Assembly (NCBI RefSeq): GCF_018861865.1
Contig: NZ_JAHLDV010000004.1
Coordinates: 1-64,000 of the forward strand
Direction: 5' to 3'
DNA from: Clostridium frigoris
Lineage (GTDB): Bacteria > Bacillota > Clostridia > Clostridiales > Clostridiaceae
Length of the DNA: 64,000 nt
The notes under the pieces were generated by a model. It was not told the DNA's origin. It ran no database searches and was given only the letters and a program-made list of their open reading frames with translations. Below are positions 36,289-44,519 of this stretch, one piece after another (the first letter of the stretch is position 1; every line of letters starts with the position of its first letter). Position numbers and translations under genes: made by a program.

Positions 36289-37397
36289 ATAAAAAAAAAT
36301 ATTTCATAATAATCATTGGAATTATTATTTATACGTTTATTATGATGGGGCAAGACCGGGTCCCTATTGAAGAGGTAGTAACTATTAATGGCATTGGCTA
36401 TGATATAGAGAAAAAAGGTCAAAATATTATTGAATATAGTGTGCCAATTAATACAAATGTTTACAAAGGCAGTGGTAAGCAAGCAAATTTGTTATTTACA
36501 GAGCAAGGTCGAAATTTAGGAGAAGTAACTCAGAAAAGGCAAGAAAAGATGAATAAAAGGTTTATACAGGGGCAGGAAAGGGTAGTTTTGATTAGCGAGG
36601 ATTATGCAAGGTATGGTTTAAAAACCTTGATAGATGATAGATTTAGAAATCCAGAAACAAACGATGATGCTTATATGGTTGTATGCAAAGGCAGAGCAGA
36701 GGATTACTTAAAATACAAGAAAAAGGGTTACAATAACTCTTCAGATTATATAGGGGGTATTATAGAAGCTTATGGCAATTACAGTTTTTTTTCAAACAAT
36801 TACAAGTTAATAGATGCATATGTGAGGATTGGAGCTGAGGGTAGAAGTTTGACGCTTCCATATATAGAAATAACAAATGCAGGAATAGAAATAACTGGAA
36901 TGGCTATTTTCAAAGAGGATAAAATGGTAAAGGTTTTAGATATACAAAAAAGTAAAATACTTAATTTATTAAAAAATGATGATGTACACGGGATAATAAC
37001 TTTACAAAAGAGCCCTAAAGAGTATATTGATTTTGATGCAAAAACGGGTAAAAGAAAAGTGAAATGCTATAAGCAAGGAGATAAATACAGTTTTATTATT
37101 GATTTAACCTTCACAGGTACAATTACTAATAATGAAATGTATGCTGGTATGTTAAAGGATATAAAACAAAAGAAAAAGTTTGAAAAGGATATGGGAAAAG
37201 AGATGGAAAAGCAAGGTTATGATTTTATAAAAATAATGAAAAGTGATTATAAGGTGGATTGTATTTCACTTGGCAAAGAGGCGGCTGCCAAGTATGGAAG
37301 GCAGAAAATAATTGATTGGAATGAAGTAGTTTCAAATGCAGATATTAAAGTAAATGTAAAAGTTAATGCAGATTTACAGGGTAGAGGAGATTATTAG
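36285..37397 (+). CDS. gerKC: Germinant receptor subunit C1 (Ger(x)C family), no lipobox Cys
   Basis: This 370-residue C subunit is predicted to face the outside of the inner membrane. It starts at TTG 36285 with GGAGGG upstream. Family features are the EEVVTINGIGYDIEKKG domain-1 start, RFIQGQERVVLISEDYARYG, NNSSDYIGGIIE and the C-terminal AAKYGRQKIIDWNEVV. Classical GerAC proteins have a lipobox ending in GCWDR. Here the same place reads FIMMGQDRVPIEEV with no Cys, so the protein cannot be lipidated at that site. An N-terminal helix anchor is inferred. Confidence 0.92.
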   Translation: MNKKKYFIIIIGIIIYTFIMMGQDRVPIEEVVTINGIGYDIEKKGQNIIEYSVPINTNVYKGSGKQANLLFTEQGRNLGEVTQKRQEKMNKRFIQGQERVVLISEDYARYGLKTLIDDRFRNPETNDDAYMVVCKGRAEDYLKYKKKGYNNSSDYIGGIIEAYGNYSFFSNNYKLIDAYVRIGAEGRSLTLPYIEITNAGIEITGMAIFKEDKMVKVLDIQKSKILNLLKNDDVHGIITLQKSPKEYIDFDAKTGKRKVKCYKQGDKYSFIIDLTFTGTITNNEMYAGMLKDIKQKKKFEKDMGKEMEKQGYDFIKIMKSDYKVDCISLGKEAAAKYGRQKIIDWNEVVSNADIKVNVKVNADLQGRGDY

Positions 37398-37399
37398 GA

Positions 37400-38488
37400 A
37401 TGCAGATAGAAAAGAAAAATCTATTAACTCCAAATGAAGTTACTTTTATATTAATAGGGATTATGCTTGATGTAACGGCAACAAGTTTACCGAATGGGGC
37501 AATAGCTATTGCAAAACAGGATGAGTGGATTTCTGTAATAATAGGGGCTCTATATCCTTTATATATAGCTATTTTAGCTATATATGTAAGTGGGAAATTT
37601 CCTAAGGATAATATTCTAGTGCTGAGTAAAAGATACCTAGGAAAGACTTTTGGGAGCATATTAAATTTTCTGTTTTTACTAAGTTTTTTTAGCTTTTTCC
37701 CACCACTAATTACAACAATTGGGTTAATTGTAAGAACAGAAGCATCACCTATGTTAAGTCCTTTTAAAATTTATGTAGTTTTATTTTTTATAGGAATATA
37801 CGCGGCTAATAAAGGGATTAAAGTGCTTGGAAGGCTATGTGGTATCACATTTTGTATGTTGATAGTAGTCATTATACCTACCATTTCTATTTTAAAACAA
37901 GGAAGCATTTTAAATATAAGTCCTATTTTTGGAGCAGGGATTGTAAATATTTTAAAAGGGAGCGTGTACTCTGCTTATGATTACTCATTAATGGAACTTA
38001 TATTTTTAATTTACCCCTTTATAAACGATAGTGGCAAGATTAAGAGTTCAGCTTTAAAGGCAGTAGGATTTACTGCTATTATATATACATGGATTACTTT
38101 TATAACAATATATTATATGGGAAAAGATATTATTCCTAAAACAATATGGAGTTTTTTCACAGTAACAACGGCAGTAAAGGTTGAAGTATTAAATAATTTC
38201 AGATATATTTTCTCGTTTTTCTGGATAATTATAGCAATTAAATCTGCCGCTATTTTTAATTATGTGTGTATATTTTTCTTAGATGATTTTAAAAAAATAA
38301 AAAATAAAAAAGTGACATATGTACTGTTAGCTGTTGTGGTTATTACAATTGCAAGGATATATTACCCAGATAAGGTAGCAATGGAGGAAATTATAAAATA
38401 TAGCTGTCCAATCAGCATTATATATAATTTATTATATATAACCCTCATCACCAGTTTAATATGGATAAAAAAAGGAGGGGTAAAATGA
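37400..38488 (+). CDS. Germinant receptor subunit B2 (GerAB family)
   Basis: This is a second B-type permease (362 residues, about ten helices), closely similar in layout to B1: LTPNEVTFILIGIMLDV, SLPNGAIAIAKQDEWISVII, KFPKDNILVLSKRYLG and AYDYSLMELIFLIYPFI. TM1 lacks the usual GVGxLSLP; it reads DVTATSLPNG, a likely change in the ligand pocket. It begins 3 bases after C1 and its end overlaps the C2 ribosome binding region. Confidence 0.92.
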   Translation: MQIEKKNLLTPNEVTFILIGIMLDVTATSLPNGAIAIAKQDEWISVIIGALYPLYIAILAIYVSGKFPKDNILVLSKRYLGKTFGSILNFLFLLSFFSFFPPLITTIGLIVRTEASPMLSPFKIYVVLFFIGIYAANKGIKVLGRLCGITFCMLIVVIIPTISILKQGSILNISPIFGAGIVNILKGSVYSAYDYSLMELIFLIYPFINDSGKIKSSALKAVGFTAIIYTWITFITIYYMGKDIIPKTIWSFFTVTTAVKVEVLNNFRYIFSFFWIIIAIKSAAIFNYVCIFFLDDFKKIKNKKVTYVLLAVVVITIARIYYPDKVAMEEIIKYSCPISIIYNLLYITLITSLIWIKKGGVK

Positions 38489-39606
38489 AAAAAAATATGA
38501 ACATAATATTTATTGTTTTTTTATGCATTACATTAATTATGGTTCTTTTGGGAGGTGAAAAAATGAAAATGAAGAGTGTGGAGGATTTGGGTATTTCTGT
38601 GGGGGTAGGAAATGGAATAAATAAAAATGGTGAAGGGAACATAATGTATAGGGTTACTACCACTGCAAATGAATATAAAGAAGATGCAAGTGTTGAAGCT
38701 CTATTAGGTACTGGAACAGGTAGCACTATTGGTAAAACAAGAGAGAATAGACAAAAAAAAATAGGTAAAGAATTTTTTTTAGGGTTATCAAAAATTTATA
38801 TAGTAGATGAGGAATTTGCTAAATATGGAATAAGAGATATGATAGATGTTATTTTTAAGAATACTGTAGTTAATGAAAATGCATTTTTAGTGGTATGCAA
38901 AGGTAGAAATGAAGAATATTTTAATTATACTTCCCCAGGTTATGATAATTCAGCAGATTATATAAGTGATATGATTAAAAATTCAGTAAGCTATAATTTT
39001 TTCAAGGAGGACTACATGTTAAAAAATGCATTTTTATCTATGGATGCAGAGGGCAAAAATGTAGTTAGTCCCTACATTGAAATAATGGAAGATGGCATTA
39101 AAATTACAGGAGTGGCTGTTTTTAAAAAGGATAAGCTAGCTGCTGTTTTGGATATGAAGGATACAAAAATAATGAATATGTTGCGAGAAAATAAAGTGAA
39201 GGGCGTATTAACCATACAAAAGGATTCGGATAAGTATGTAAATTATCAAGGGTCATCTAAAAGAAAAATTACATGTAGAAAAGTAGGGGATAAATATACT
39301 TTTATTATTGACTTAAATTTGGAAGGAGAAATTATTAATAATGAATTATATAAAGGTATGGCAACAAACGTAGGGGCAACCAAAAGGTTTGAAGATGACA
39401 TGGCGAAACAAGTGGAAGAAATGTGCAATCAATTTTTGGATAGGATGAAGAATAAATATAAGGTAGACTTACTGCAGCTAGGATGGGTTGCGGCGGCAAA
39501 ATATGGAAGAGACACAGGAGTAGATTGGAATGAGGTTGTCTCTAATTCTGACATTAAGGTAAATGTAAAGGTACATGTTGATAAATTAGGAAGAGGACAG
39601 TATTAA
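38485..39606 (+). CDS. Germinant receptor subunit C2 (Ger(x)C family), no lipobox Cys
   Basis: This 373-residue C subunit starts at ATG 38485, which follows AAAGGAGGGG and overlaps the B2 stop. The N-terminus is a hydrophobic helix (NIIFIVFLCITLIMVLLGG) whose only Cys is followed by ITL and is not in a lipobox. The rest follows the family: SVEDLGISVGVGNGI, EFFLGLSKIYIVDEEFAKYG, DNSADYISDMIKNSV and AAAKYGRDTGVDWNEVVSN. It lacks the GCWD anchor as in C1. Confidence 0.92.
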   Translation: MKKNMNIIFIVFLCITLIMVLLGGEKMKMKSVEDLGISVGVGNGINKNGEGNIMYRVTTTANEYKEDASVEALLGTGTGSTIGKTRENRQKKIGKEFFLGLSKIYIVDEEFAKYGIRDMIDVIFKNTVVNENAFLVVCKGRNEEYFNYTSPGYDNSADYISDMIKNSVSYNFFKEDYMLKNAFLSMDAEGKNVVSPYIEIMEDGIKITGVAVFKKDKLAAVLDMKDTKIMNMLRENKVKGVLTIQKDSDKYVNYQGSSKRKITCRKVGDKYTFIIDLNLEGEIINNELYKGMATNVGATKRFEDDMAKQVEEMCNQFLDRMKNKYKVDLLQLGWVAAAKYGRDTGVDWNEVVSNSDIKVNVKVHVDKLGRGQY

Positions 39607-39643
39607 ATATAGGATAAGTAAGAAAAAATAGAAGGTGACACTT

Positions 39644-40801
39644 ATGAAAAAGAAAAAAATAATAATTATGTTTTTAGTGGTGCTTATAGCTTCAATTTAT
39701 GCAGAAAAATTGCAAGTAAGCCCAATGGAGGAGTTAAATGTAATCGCAGGCATTGGTTATGATATTAACAAAGAGTTAAATGGTAATGTGCAATATAGTG
39801 TCCCTTTTTCCTTATATGATTTTAAAAGCAAGGGAAAACAGGGTGTAAGGGTCACTACTAAAAAAGCAATTGCTCCTGGAGGAAATATTGAAAGAGAAAG
39901 TAGTACTATAATGGCAAAGTCAGATACTATTGGAGATACAAGGGAAGAAAGACAATTAAAGTCTAGTAAACCTTACACAATTGGAACTGAAAAAGTGGCT
40001 ATAATAGGCGAAGAACAGGCAGTCTATGGGATACTTAATATGGTGAATATATTTTTTTCAAATGCAAATACTAATGATAAAAATATTTTTTCAGTGTGTA
40101 AAGGGAAGGCCGAAGATATATTAAGGTTTAAGGTAGAGGGATATGCTAGTTCTTCAGACTATATGGAGGGTATGATTAAAAATGCTACAAACTATAATTT
40201 TTTAAGTTCGGAATATAATTTAATAAATATATATATAACATTGGATTCTGAGGGGAAAAATTTAGTACTCCCTTACTTAGAAATAAAGGATAATAATATC
40301 ATCCATACAGGTATGGCATTATTTAAAGGGAGTAAAATGGTTTACGTATTACCTATGGATGAAAGTAAAATTATGAATATGCTTAGGGAGAAAAAAGGAA
40401 AAGGAATATTAAATCTGCAGGAAGGCCCAGATAAATATATAAATTATGATGCAATGGTTAAAAGGAAGGTAAAATGTAATAAGATAGAAGGAAAATATGA
40501 ATTCAGCATTGAGTTAGATTTTCAGGGAGATATCATAGATAATACATTATATAAAGACATGAAAAAAGAAAATGAAAAAGAATTTGAAAAGCTCATGGAA
40601 AAGAAAATAGAGAAAATGTGTTATGATTTTTTAGATAAAATGAAAAATGTATATAAAATAGATTGCTTAAATTTAGGAATATATGCTGCTGCTAAATATG
40701 GCAGAGAAACTGGGGTAGATTGGAATTATGAGGTAAGTAATGCAGATATTAAAGTAAATGTAGTAGTGAAAATTGATAAAATGGGAATAGGGCAGTACTA
40801 A
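39644..40801 (+). CDS. Germinant receptor subunit C3 (Ger(x)C family), no lipobox Cys
   Basis: This third C subunit (385 residues) starts at ATG 39644, with GAAGGTGA about 6 bases upstream; in-frame ATG/TTG codons further up are less well placed. The N-terminus KKKKIIIMFLVVLIASIYA is a signal or anchor helix without Cys, and cleavage after YA by signal peptidase I is possible. Family segments are MEELNVIAGIGYDINKE, YTIGTEKVAIIGEEQAVYG, YASSSDYMEGMIKN and AAAKYGRETGVDWNYEVSN. It differs from C1 and C2 enough to be an old paralogue. Confidence 0.92.
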   Translation: MKKKKIIIMFLVVLIASIYAEKLQVSPMEELNVIAGIGYDINKELNGNVQYSVPFSLYDFKSKGKQGVRVTTKKAIAPGGNIERESSTIMAKSDTIGDTREERQLKSSKPYTIGTEKVAIIGEEQAVYGILNMVNIFFSNANTNDKNIFSVCKGKAEDILRFKVEGYASSSDYMEGMIKNATNYNFLSSEYNLINIYITLDSEGKNLVLPYLEIKDNNIIHTGMALFKGSKMVYVLPMDESKIMNMLREKKGKGILNLQEGPDKYINYDAMVKRKVKCNKIEGKYEFSIELDFQGDIIDNTLYKDMKKENEKEFEKLMEKKIEKMCYDFLDKMKNVYKIDCLNLGIYAAAKYGRETGVDWNYEVSNADIKVNVVVKIDKMGIGQY

Positions 40802-40821
40802 AAGTACATGGAGAGTAAAAT

Positions 40822-41919
40822 ATGGATAAAGCAAAAAAAAAATTGCTGGAAGAAAGCGAATGCATAGCAATGGTAGTGGGGTTTGTAACCAGCGTAGGCC
40901 TTTTATCATTACCTAATGGAGTAGTACAGGATGCTAAACAGGATGGATGGCTATCGGTTGTTATTGGTGGAGTATATCCTCTATTTCTGGCCTTCTTATC
41001 TATTTATTATGTAAAAAAACATCCAAAAGAGGATATATTAGTTTTAAGTAAAAAATATTTAGGGGACATTCTTGGCACTATATGCAACATTTTATTCTTG
41101 GCTCAGTTTGGTATATATTTGATAGGGGTTGCATCTGGAATGAGCAATGTTTATATGACCTATGTAACAGCTTTTTTAACCCCAATAAAGATTTTTATTC
41201 CTGCTATATTATTAGCTACTTATTTAGCTGTTAAAGGTATAAAAGTATTGGCAAGAATAAATATAATTGCTCTTTATGCTGTGGTGATGTCGGTACTAAC
41301 GTTACTAACAGGCTTGCAACGTGGTAATTACCTAAATTTGTTTCCGATTTTTGGATCTGGGTATAAAAATATTTTAAAGGCAAGCATTGAATCTGCTTAT
41401 GCTTATGGTGGACTAGAGGGAATATTTTTAATTTATCCTTTTATGAGAAACAAATATAAAATTAAAGCAGTAGTGTTGAAATCTAGTTTTTTAATTATGT
41501 CACTTTATATTTGGACAACTTTTATATGTATCTATTATTTAGGATATAAGGTTACTTCTAAAGCCTTATGGCCAGTTTTACTAGTAACAGTAGGAGTAAA
41601 TTTACCGGTACTAAATAACTTTCGTTTTATATTTTTATTTTTATGGAGTATAACCATATTTAGGACGTTAGCAAATTATCAGTATTCAGTTACATATATT
41701 TTAAGTAATATACTGAAAATTAAAGATAAAAAGAAGGTTTATTGGTTTACAGTACCTATTGTAATTTACTTATGCTTAAAGGTTGGAAATGAAGTGCAAA
41801 GAAGAGCTTTTCTCGGCTTTATTATTCCGAAGGTTACTTTGTTTAATATTGCATACATATCTATTATTGCTATATTGATATTTATAAAAGACAAAGGTAG
41901 AAAGTCAACTAAAACCTAA
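40822..41919 (+). CDS. Germinant receptor subunit B3 (GerAB family)
   Basis: This third B-type permease (365 residues, about ten helices) has SECIAMVVGFVTSVGLLSLP, NGVVQDAKQDGWLSVVIGG, VKKHPKEDILVLSKKYLG and SAYAYGGLEGIFLIYPFM. It is nearer to B1 than B2 by eye in TM1 (GLLSLPNGVV). The ribosome binding site is a weak GGAG. It is the last gene of the ger cluster and is followed by the terminator at 41918. Confidence 0.92.
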   Translation: MDKAKKKLLEESECIAMVVGFVTSVGLLSLPNGVVQDAKQDGWLSVVIGGVYPLFLAFLSIYYVKKHPKEDILVLSKKYLGDILGTICNILFLAQFGIYLIGVASGMSNVYMTYVTAFLTPIKIFIPAILLATYLAVKGIKVLARINIIALYAVVMSVLTLLTGLQRGNYLNLFPIFGSGYKNILKASIESAYAYGGLEGIFLIYPFMRNKYKIKAVVLKSSFLIMSLYIWTTFICIYYLGYKVTSKALWPVLLVTVGVNLPVLNNFRFIFLFLWSITIFRTLANYQYSVTYILSNILKIKDKKKVYWFTVPIVIYLCLKVGNEVQRRAFLGFIIPKVTLFNIAYISIIAILIFIKDKGRKSTKT

Positions 41920-41948
41920 AAAACTCCAGAAATATTCTAGAGTTTTTT
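41918..41948 (+). terminator. Terminator of the ger operon
   Basis: AAAACTC, with AGAA/TTCT as inner pairs and two mismatches, pairs with GAGTTTT followed by further T. Confidence 0.75.
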
Positions 41949-41961
41949 AACGATGAAGGTA

Positions 41962-42126
41962 TTATTTGTTATGAGATAATTTAGAGCGTTTAGTGAGTTT
42001 ATCATTATTTGCATCTATTTTTTCACCATTTTCAATTCCTATATCGCCACCGCTTTGAGGAAACATTTTTCTCAGTTCAGCATTACTTTTTTCATCAGTT
42101 TTCATGTGACTTTTATTATTGTGCAT
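41962..42126 (-). CDS. Small hydrophilic protein, 54 aa, unknown
   Basis: This short gene follows AAAAGGAGG 7 bases before its ATG, an excellent ribosome binding site. The peptide begins MHNNKSHMKTDEKSNAELRK and continues through MFPQSGGDIGIENGEKI to a Lys/Asn-rich end. It has no hydrophobic segment or cysteine. Its composition and size resemble small spore-core or dormancy proteins, and the ger operon is next to it, but this is inference. It is convergent with the ger operon. Confidence 0.65.
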   Translation of the reverse strand: MHNNKSHMKTDEKSNAELRKMFPQSGGDIGIENGEKIDANNDKLTKRSKLSHNK

Positions 42127-42362
42127 AAATAGTCCTCCTTTTATGTTGTTGTATAATATTAATATAACCCTAATATCATAAAAATATATGTGCGAAAAAA
42201 TTCTATAAATGGTAGAGGTATTCTTTTGTTTTTAAATAACAAAGCAAAATAATATTTTATCAAATCTATATGTATGAATTTTGGTTAGATGTATAATATT
42301 AATATTAAGTATTTTATTTATTTTTATGATTAAAAAAATAGTTTTGAAGGAAGTGACGTAAT

Positions 42363-43088
42363 ATGCCTTTTAATGTATACAGTAAAAACGGAAAATATTT
42401 AGGATTCATTCAATCTGCATATCCGCAATATACTAATGTATTTATGGTTGCGAATACAGATATTAAGCTTACAGATAAGGACTTTAATATAAATAAAATA
42501 AAATCTGAGCTAGCCAGTTATTTAGGATGTAAAAGTATTTTAGGGAAAATTAATGAGCAAAGACTAAGTAAAAGCATAGACAATATAATAATTAAAGAAT
42601 TTAAAAAATTTAAAGATAATACATATGAAGAATTATTAAAACTTATATATCTTAGAATAATGCGTTCTGAAGAAAACTTTTATTATAAAAAAGTAGATAT
42701 GACACAAATAAATGCATATTTTTTAGTTGATATTAATAATGTTATAATTGAAAATGATTCAATAATTATAGATGAAGAGATAGATTATATTTGTAATAAA
42801 AAAATTGGTAATCTAATTCCTATTGTTGCAAAGATAACTGATTACCCAGTTATACAAATTGATAGTCTGATGTCAGGACAAGGTTTGTTATTAGGTGCAG
42901 ATCTTGCTGATTTAGTGGGAAGAACCCATATTCATAGGACAAAATTAAAAATAAAATCAGGGAATTTTGCATATGAACTTAATTTACCTGTAGAGTTATA
43001 TATAAAAATAGATGATGTAATCGAAATATATGTAAATAATAGAGTTGTTAAAAGAATATTTTGTGATGGTATAATATATGAGTTTTAA
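42363..43088 (+). CDS. Hypothetical protein, 241 aa
   Basis: I do not recognise this protein. It begins MPFNVYSKNGKYLGFIQSAY, is rich in Ile, Lys and Asn, has no signal peptide or membrane helix, and contains YLGCKSILGK and IQIDSLMSGQGLLLGADLAD as well-ordered segments. The C-terminus YELNLPVELYIKIDDVIEIY may be a beta domain. AAGGAAGTGA precedes ATG 42363 by about 8 bases. It is followed 34 bp later by the thioesterase gene on the same strand. The 236 bp upstream hold no other signal. Confidence 0.65.
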   Translation: MPFNVYSKNGKYLGFIQSAYPQYTNVFMVANTDIKLTDKDFNINKIKSELASYLGCKSILGKINEQRLSKSIDNIIIKEFKKFKDNTYEELLKLIYLRIMRSEENFYYKKVDMTQINAYFLVDINNVIIENDSIIIDEEIDYICNKKIGNLIPIVAKITDYPVIQIDSLMSGQGLLLGADLADLVGRTHIHRTKLKIKSGNFAYELNLPVELYIKIDDVIEIYVNNRVVKRIFCDGIIYEF

Positions 43089-43122
43089 TACTCATAGGAT
43101 TAAAAAAATTTAGATTGGAGAC

Positions 43123-43548
43123 ATGAATATGTATATTAATGAAACAAAATTAAAAGTGAGATATGCAGAGACAGATCAAATGGGAATTGTTCACCATTCA
43201 AAATATTACGTTTATTTCGAAGTAGGTAGAACGGAATTTATAACAGCAATAGGAATGACATATAAAGAAATGGAAAAAAATAATATTATGTTACCAGTTG
43301 TGGAAAGTTCATGTAAGTACATAGAAGGGGCAAAATATGAGGATATAATTATTATCCAAACATTTATGAAAGAACTAAATGGTGTCAAGGTGATATTTAA
43401 TTACAATGTAGTTCGAGAAGAGGATGGAAAAATTTTGGCTAAGGGTAGTACAACACATGCTTTTGTTAACGAAAAATTTAGAGTGGTAAATATTAAAAAA
43501 GTTAATGCAGATATGTGGTGTAAACTTAAAAAACTATTTGAACAATAG
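43123..43548 (+). CDS. Acyl-CoA thioesterase, 4HBT/YbgC type
   Basis: This 141-residue hotdog-fold thioesterase hydrolyses acyl-CoA in the cytosol. The active-site motif RYAETDQMGIVHHSKYYVYF has the conserved Asp17 of the YbgC/4-hydroxybenzoyl-CoA type, followed by VGRTEFI. The family's usual length is 130-145. Substrate chain length cannot be told. GGAG precedes ATG 43123 by about 9 bases (ATG 43129 is an alternative). It is probably in an operon with the hypothetical gene at 42363. Confidence 0.9.
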   Translation: MNMYINETKLKVRYAETDQMGIVHHSKYYVYFEVGRTEFITAIGMTYKEMEKNNIMLPVVESSCKYIEGAKYEDIIIIQTFMKELNGVKVIFNYNVVREEDGKILAKGSTTHAFVNEKFRVVNIKKVNADMWCKLKKLFEQ

Positions 43549-43570
43549 ATATCTATTGTTTAAATAGTTT
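43531..43570. terminator. Bidirectional terminator overlapping the thioesterase stop
   Basis: AAACTATTTGAACAATAGAT pairs with ATCTATTGTTTAAATAGTTT (one mismatch), with T/A-rich flanks. It lies between convergent genes; the stop codon is inside. Confidence 0.75.
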
Positions 43571-43579
43571 TATTATTTA

Positions 43580-44188
43580 TTACTTAGCAAGATTCGTAAA
43601 ATAATGTTTAGGTATAAAACCTTTCTTAATCCCTTCTGTAACTAGTAAATATGTTGCAGTGGTATCAAATCTAGCATCATGAAAATTTGCAGCATCTCCG
43701 AAATACTTATTGCTTTTCAAATTTATTTGATCTTCATTTAAGTTAAGAAATTTTATGGCTTCTGCTAGTTTGGGGTTTTTATACCCTCCACGCGAAGTGA
43801 AAAGTTTGCATATATCTTTATAATATTTCATTGTACAAAATGTATGCTTAGGGGTTAGAGCATGTCCACAATTTTCAAGTTCGTGAGTTAAAAATTTTAT
43901 ATCAAAATTAACATTGTGGCCTACAAGAATGTCTGCATTTATAAAATCCTCAATAAAGTCTTCATAAGAATCTTCGAAAGTTTTGCCTTCACTTAATGCA
44001 AATAAAGTATCTACACTAAAACCATGTACATCCTCGGCAGATGGTTCTACATAATCTACGGTGAAAAATATATTTTTACCTATTGTTTTTGTAGGTTTAT
44101 AGTCAGTATCAACGAGTATATAACTAAGTTGACATATGTTACCTGGTCTTATACCAGTAGTTTCTGTATCAAAAAAAATCATTCTCAT
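43580..44188 (-). CDS. DnaQ-like DEDDh 3'-5' exonuclease
   Basis: This 202-residue exonuclease of the DEDDh class has motif I FFDTETTG (Asp/Glu), motif II GHNVNFDIKFL (Asp) and motif III HDARFDT (His/Asp). These motifs give two-metal nuclease chemistry; proofreading, RNA turnover and DNA repair are all possible roles. The true start is ATG 44188, eight bases after AAGGAG. That ribosome binding site is the conserved tail of dispersed repeat copy 5, so the repeat supplies translation initiation. An in-frame extension to 44275 would be made wholly of repeat and is rejected. Confidence 0.9.
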   Translation of the reverse strand: MRMIFFDTETTGIRPGNICQLSYILVDTDYKPTKTIGKNIFFTVDYVEPSAEDVHGFSVDTLFALSEGKTFEDSYEDFIEDFINADILVGHNVNFDIKFLTHELENCGHALTPKHTFCTMKYYKDICKLFTSRGGYKNPKLAEAIKFLNLNEDQINLKSNKYFGDAANFHDARFDTTATYLLVTEGIKKGFIPKHYFTNLAK

Positions 44189-44365
44189 TAAGTCATCTCC
44201 TTCGGAGCTATAATTAACGACTTCAGAAGTAGATTTACCACTTTGTAGTTCTGTGGAGTAGATAACAATTATCAATTGTTATCTACTCCACAGAAGTTTT
44301 ATTTTTGTTGTAGTATGTGACCCCACTTATAGAAGCAGGAGACTTTCCTTCTGAAATGTCGTTAA
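44188..44365 (-). repeat. Dispersed hairpin repeat, copy 5 (longest)
   Basis: Read on the minus strand this 178-bp element begins TTAACGACATTTCAGAAGGA, has the CTTCTATAAGTGGGG internal hairpin region and closes with TACTTCTGAAGTCGTTAAT and the tail AAGGAGATGACTTAA. It carries an extra 22-bp perfect inverted repeat (44249-44270 with 44274-44295, loop ATC) absent from the other copies. The tail is the ribosome binding site of the exonuclease gene. Confidence 0.85.
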
Positions 44366-44519
44366 ATGAGCCCTCCCATATTTCTGCGTAAAATAAAGTA
44401 ATAATGTTATATTAATTATAACATAGATTTTGAAGCTTTATATATTGTAGAATATTGTATATACTAATTATAAGATATTCTTTAGGTAAATGTACCTTTA
44501 GGTGAAATGGAGTTAATAT

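Noticed and set aside
44189-44275. N-terminal extension of the DnaQ-like exonuclease
   Set aside because: The extra 29 residues are read wholly from dispersed repeat copy 5, while ATG 44188 has a proper ribosome binding site and starts at the conserved first beta-strand.
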